Below are positions 60,530 through 64,000 of a stretch of 64,000 nt of DNA, piece after piece. Source of the DNA: Bradyrhizobium sp. 186 (GTDB lineage: Bacteria; Pseudomonadota; Alphaproteobacteria; Rhizobiales; Xanthobacteraceae); contig NZ_CP082164.1 in NCBI RefSeq assembly GCF_023101685.1, positions 8,246,001-8,310,000 of the forward strand, read 5' to 3'. A model generated the notes under the pieces. It ran no database searches. It saw only the letters and a program-made list of their open reading frames with translations, and was not told where the DNA came from. Each line of letters starts with the position of its first letter. Within the stretch, counting starts at the first letter, position 1. The translations under genes and the position numbers were made by a program.

Positions 60530-60677
60530 CCGTCATCCTGAGGCGCGGGCCATGGGGCGCAACGCGCCACGTGGGGAGCCTCGAAGGATCGACGGCCTCG
60601 ATGCAGCCGGGCCGTCGCCCTTCGAGGCTCACCGCACGGCGCTATTGCGCCGCGCAGCTCGCGCCTCAGGATGACGG
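60530..60677. repeat. Long palindromic intergenic repeat (Bradyrhizobium-type)
   Basis: A 148-bp element bounded by complementary ends CCGTCATCCTGAGGCGCG and CGCGCCTCAGGATGACGG. Internal parts such as GAGCCTCGAAGG / CCTTCGAGGCTC also pair. It lies between convergent regulator and dadA genes. I recognise it as a common Bradyrhizobium intergenic repeat type. Confidence 0.85.
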
Positions 60678-60705
60678 TGATAGGTTTTGCGGTGTGGAAG
60701 GACGT

Positions 60706-61971
60706 TCACCCAAACCGGTGATTGTACCGATCCACCGTCAGCGCACTGACGTCGATGTCCGGCTTCTTGCCGGACAGCATGTCCGCGAGCGCGCGGCCGG
60801 AGCCGCAGGACATGGTCCAGCCGAGCGTGCCGTGGCCGGTGTTGAGATGGAGATTGGCGTACTGCGTCGGGCCGATCACGGGCGGGCCGTCCGGCGTCAT
60901 CGGGCGCAGGCCGCTCCAGAACGTCGCCTTGGAGAGATCGCCGCCGCGCGGAAACAGATCGGTCAGCGAGTGATCGAGCGTGGCGCGGCGCGCGTCGTAG
61001 AGCTGGCTCGAATAGCCGGAGATTTCGGCGGTGCCGCCGACGCGGATGCGATCGCCCAATCGGGTGATCGCAACCTTGTAGCTCTCGTCCATCACGGTCG
61101 ATTCCGGCGCGCCGGAGGCGTCCTTGATCGGCACCGTGATCGAATAGCCCTTCACCGGATAGACCGGCAGCGAAATGCCGAGCGGCGCAACGAGGCGCGA
61201 CGACCAGCTTCCGAGCGCGAGAACATAAGCATCGGCCTGCAACATGCCGGCGCTGGTCGCTACACCGGTGACACGCGTGCCGTCCGTCACGATGCGGTCG
61301 ATGCCGGTGTTGAACATGAAGGGCACGCCGAGCGCTTCGGCGTGCTTGGCTAGTGCCTGCGTGAACATGTGGCAGTCGCCGGTCTCGTCCTGCGGCAGCC
61401 GCATTCCGCCGGCGAACTTCTCCTTGACGCCTGCGAGCGCGGGTTCGACCGCGATGCAGCCCTCGCGGCTCAGCACCTCGTAAGGCACGCCATATTGCTT
61501 GAGCACGGCGATGTCCTCACCCGTGCCGTCGAGCTGCGCCTGGTAGCGGAATAGTTGGAGCGTGCCCTGCGAGCGCTCGTCATACTGGATGCCGATGTCG
61601 CGGCGCAGATCGCGCAGGCAGTCGCGGCTGTACTCCGCGATCGGGATCATCCGACTCTTGTTGACCGCGTAGCGCTCGCTCGTGCAGTTGCGCAGCATTT
61701 TCAGCAGCCAGACCCACATCACGGGATCGAGCTTCGGCCGGATCACCAGCGGGCCGTGCTTCATCAGAAGCCACTTGATTGCCTTCACAGGCACGCCGGG
61801 GCCGGCCCAGGGCGATGAATAGCCGGGCGAGACCTCGCCGGCATTGGCGAAAGAGGTCTCCAGCGCTGGCTGCGGCTGACGGTCGACGACCGTCACCTCA
61901 TGACCGGCACGCGCGAGGTAGTAGGCAGAGGTGACACCGATGACACCGCTGCCGAGGATCAGAACTTTCAC
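60706..61971 (-). CDS. dadA: D-amino acid dehydrogenase
   Basis: 421 residues (E. coli DadA has 432). FAD loop [30 protein letters not shown] at the start, followed by [21 protein letters not shown], which is diagnostic of DadA, and [16 protein letters not shown] and [25 protein letters not shown] at the C-terminus. Oxidises D-amino acids (D-Ala and others) to 2-oxo acids, passing electrons to the respiratory chain. It is followed, on the same strand, by no alanine racemase; the aminotransferase gene is 69 bp upstream. Confidence 0.93.
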   Translation of the reverse strand: MKVLILGSGVIGVTSAYYLARAGHEVTVVDRQPQPALETSFANAGEVSPGYSSPWAGPGVPVKAIKWLLMKHGPLVIRPKLDPVMWVWLLKMLRNCTSERYAVNKSRMIPIAEYSRDCLRDLRRDIGIQYDERSQGTLQLFRYQAQLDGTGEDIAVLKQYGVPYEVLSREGCIAVEPALAGVKEKFAGGMRLPQDETGDCHMFTQALAKHAEALGVPFMFNTGIDRIVTDGTRVTGVATSAGMLQADAYVLALGSWSSRLVAPLGISLPVYPVKGYSITVPIKDASGAPESTVMDESYKVAITRLGDRIRVGGTAEISGYSSQLYDARRATLDHSLTDLFPRGGDLSKATFWSGLRPMTPDGPPVIGPTQYANLHLNTGHGTLGWTMSCGSGRALADMLSGKKPDIDVSALTVDRYNHRFG

Positions 61972-62040
61972 GCTTCGTCAAACTCCCGCGGCATCACGCT
62001 CGCCGCTGCAAGAAGAACTCCGCAACGGCGAGAGCAATTA

Positions 62041-63369
62041 TCAGGCCACCCGTTTGATGGCGTCGCCGAGGATCGACATCATCTCGTCGATGTGGCTCTT
62101 CTCGACGATGAGGGGCGGCGACAGCGCGAAGGAGTCGCCGCTCATACGGAAGTACAGCCCGCGATTGAAGCAGTCGACCATGACGTCATAGCCACGCGCA
62201 CCGACCGCGCCGTCGCGCGGCGAGAGCTCGACCGCGCCCATCAGGCCGCAATTGCGGATATCGACGACGTTGGGCAGGCCCTTCAGCGAATGCAGCGCAT
62301 CGCGCCAGTAATCGGCGATCGACGCACCGCGCGTGAGCAGGCCTTCGTCCTTGTAGATATCGAGCGTCGCGATGCCGGCGGCGCAAGCCACCGGATGCGC
62401 CGAATAGGTGTAGCCGTGAAACAGCTCCATCTGGTTCTCCGGGCCGACCATCAGGCCATCATGCACCTTGCGGCTCGCGAACACCGCGCCGCAGGGAACG
62501 GTGCCGTTGGTGATGCCCTTGGCGGTCGTCATCAGGTCCGGCGTGACGCCGAAGAAGTCGGCGGCGAACGGCGTGCCGAGACGGCCGAAGCCGGTGATGA
62601 CCTCGTCGAAGATCAGGAGGATGCCGTGCTTGTCGCAGATCTGACGCAGCCGCTGGAGATAGTTCTTCGGCGGCGGCAGCACCGCGGTCGAGCCCGGCAC
62701 CGGCTCGACGATGACGGCAGCGATCGTCTCGGCGCCATGCAGAGCGACGAGGCGTTCGAGATCGTCGGCGAGCTCGGCGCCATGCTCCGGCTGATCCTTG
62801 GCGAAGGCGTTGCGGCTGAGATCATGGGTGTGGCGGATGTGGTCGACGCCCGGCAGGAGGGTCGCGAACGCGCGGCGGTTGGCGACCATGCCGCCGACCG
62901 AAGTGCCGCCGAAGCCGACGCCGTGATAGCCGCGCTCGCGGCCGATCAGGCGGGTGCGGGACGCTTGTCCGATCGAGCGCTGATAGGCCAGCGCGATCTT
63001 GAGCGCGGTGTCGACCGACTCGGAGCCGGAATTGGTGAAGAAGATGCGATCGAGCCCCTTCGGCGCGATCTCGGCGAGCCGCTCGGCGAAGTCGAACGCC
63101 AGCGGATGGCCCATCTGGAATGACGGGGCGAAGTCCAGCGTCATCAGCTGCCGCTCGACCGCGGCGGCGATCTGCTTGCGGCCGTGGCCGGCGTTGACGC
63201 ACCACAGGCCGGCGGAGCCGTCGATCACCTTGCGACCGTCGACCGTGGTGTAGTGCATGCCCTCGGCCGAGGAAAACAGCCGCGGCGCCTTCTTGAACTG
63301 CCGGTTGGCCGTGAACGGCATCCAGAACGAATCGGTCTTGATGGTGTTCGGAATCTGATGAAGGGTCAC
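62041..63369 (-). CDS. Class III aminotransferase (omega-amino acid:pyruvate type)
   Basis: 442 residues from GTG 63369, which has AAAGGAG at 9 nt; no ATG fits. PLP fold type I: FTNSGSESVDTALKIALAYQ near residue 115, RERGYHGVGFGGTSVGG near 155, LLIFDEVITGFGRLG with the PLP-contacting Asp near 260, and TTAKGITNG with the Schiff-base Lys near 290. The pattern matches beta-alanine/putrescine/omega-amino acid-pyruvate transaminases. With the deacetylase, PuuB-like oxidase and importer it suggests polyamine or omega-amino-acid breakdown. Divergent from an XRE-cupin gene. Confidence 0.92.
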   Translation of the reverse strand: MTLHQIPNTIKTDSFWMPFTANRQFKKAPRLFSSAEGMHYTTVDGRKVIDGSAGLWCVNAGHGRKQIAAAVERQLMTLDFAPSFQMGHPLAFDFAERLAEIAPKGLDRIFFTNSGSESVDTALKIALAYQRSIGQASRTRLIGRERGYHGVGFGGTSVGGMVANRRAFATLLPGVDHIRHTHDLSRNAFAKDQPEHGAELADDLERLVALHGAETIAAVIVEPVPGSTAVLPPPKNYLQRLRQICDKHGILLIFDEVITGFGRLGTPFAADFFGVTPDLMTTAKGITNGTVPCGAVFASRKVHDGLMVGPENQMELFHGYTYSAHPVACAAGIATLDIYKDEGLLTRGASIADYWRDALHSLKGLPNVVDIRNCGLMGAVELSPRDGAVGARGYDVMVDCFNRGLYFRMSGDSFALSPPLIVEKSHIDEMMSILGDAIKRVA

Positions 63370-63439
63370 GGGCCACGCTCCTTTGCTGACCTGACAGCAG
63401 AGCCACGGCTTCAGAAGGGCAACAAGTCCTTTTCTGTGT

Positions 63440-63474
63440 ACCGGCAAGCCATTGATTTGATTGGGGCTGCCGGT
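63440..63474. promoter_or_regulatory. Operator-like inverted repeat in the aminotransferase/regulator gap
   Basis: Arms ACCGGCA and TGCCGGT (7 bp, perfect) separated by 21 bp, in the 148-bp gap between the divergent aminotransferase and XRE-cupin genes. A probable regulator site. It differs from the TTCA-N6-TGAA sites at 59.8 kb, so the two regulators should have different targets. Confidence 0.5.
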
Positions 63475-63517
63475 CCATAATTGCGCGATCCGCAACACCT
63501 GCAACAGGGACTTGGGC

Positions 63518-64000
63518 ATGAGCGTCGACATCGGTGGACGGCTGCGATTCATCCGGACGCGCCAGAAGCTGTCGCAGCGGGAGCTCGCCAAGCGCGCCGG
63601 CGTCACCAATTCGACGATCTCGCTGATCGAATCCAACCAGATGAACCCCAGCGTCGGCGCGCTCAAGCGCATCCTCGACGGCATCCCGATGGGCCTCGCC
63701 GAGTTCTTCGCGCTGGAGCCGGAGACGCGGCGCAAGATCTTCTACCGCGCCGAAGAGCTGACCGAGGTCGGCAAGAAGCCGATCTCCTACCGCCAGGTCG
63801 GCGACAATCTGTTCGGACGCAGCCTTCAGATCCTGAAGGAGCGGTACGAGCCCGGCAGCGACACCGGACGCGTCCCCCTGGTCCACGACGGCGAGGAAGG
63901 CGGCGTCGTCATCTCCGGCAAGCTCGAGGTCACCGTCGACGACGAGCGACGCATCCTCAATCCTGGCGACGCCTATTATTTCGAAAGCCGCCGGCCGCAT
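63518..64000 (+). CDS. XRE-family regulator with cupin (3' end outside window)
   Basis: 161 codons visible before the window ends. HTH at ~8-62 (RLRFIRTRQKLSQRELAKRAGVTNSTISLIESNQMNPSVGALKRIL), then a PuuR-like cupin starting ~105 (YEPGSDTGRVPLVHDGEEGGVVISGKLEVTVDDERRILNPGDAYYFESRRPH). Close to PuuR of the putrescine pathway in layout and length (~185 residues). Divergent from the aminotransferase, which it probably represses until a polyamine or its product binds the cupin. Confidence 0.9.
   Translation, partial: MSVDIGGRLRFIRTRQKLSQRELAKRAGVTNSTISLIESNQMNPSVGALKRILDGIPMGLAEFFALEPETRRKIFYRAEELTEVGKKPISYRQVGDNLFGRSLQILKERYEPGSDTGRVPLVHDGEEGGVVISGKLEVTVDDERRILNPGDAYYFESRRPH

Overview
The window is GC-rich alphaproteobacterial chromosome, most like Bradyrhizobium or a close relative. 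Pointers are the intergenic palindromic repeats near 13.4, 46.8 and 60.5 kb (families I know from that group), an Omp25/Omp31-type porin, several class III nucleotide cyclases, a DUF6894 protein and a small NPQPLPPR-motif protein. This is judged by eye from the translations; nothing was searched.

Layout. 1-3.7 kb: amino-sugar salvage (nagA divergent from a GlcNAc-type kinase, murQ and a SIS-type deaminase). 3.7-10.1 kb: a decayed, gene-poor stretch with fragments of a DUF1127 protein, a universal stress protein and cyclases, a tRNA 3'-end remnant, and small intact genes including a 42-residue zinc-knuckle peptide. 10.3-18.7 kb: porin, two more cyclases (one frameshifted), a HutD-like protein, and an aroE / metal-dependent hydrolase / solute-binding-protein operon probably for catabolism of shikimate- or quinate-like compounds. 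19.0-21.6 kb: a complete four-gene bufferin-type RiPP operon (DUF2282 precursor, DUF692 enzyme, DUF2063 partner, DoxX). 21.8-29.4 kb: methyltransferase, L,D-transpeptidase, then a polysaccharide group (flippase, two glycosyltransferase-like proteins, GH10 glycosidase). 29.5-33.8 kb: a SAM-cyclase-ATPase-TPR giant overlapping a PCMT-like methyltransferase.

33.9-42.6 kb is the most unusual locus: a 2145-residue NRPS (A-T-C-A-T-C, ending in a condensation domain without thioesterase), a 55-residue lysine-rich protein, an Sfp-type phosphopantetheinyl transferase and a luciferase-like flavin monooxygenase. A sulfonate/nitrate-type ABC transporter converges on it from the other strand. The product is unknown.

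46-64 kb: regulators and transport, then genes that fit polyamine and amino-acid use (acetylpolyamine deacetylase family, gamma-glutamyltransferase, PuuB-like FAD oxidase, polar amino-acid ABC importer, two XRE-cupin regulators, DadA, omega-aminotransferase). Both regulators are divergent from the genes they probably control, and clear inverted repeats lie in the shared promoter regions. Two short tandem duplications sit exactly on gene junctions (1.73 and 58.9 kb). No rRNA, complete tRNA, CRISPR array, transposase or phage module was seen.
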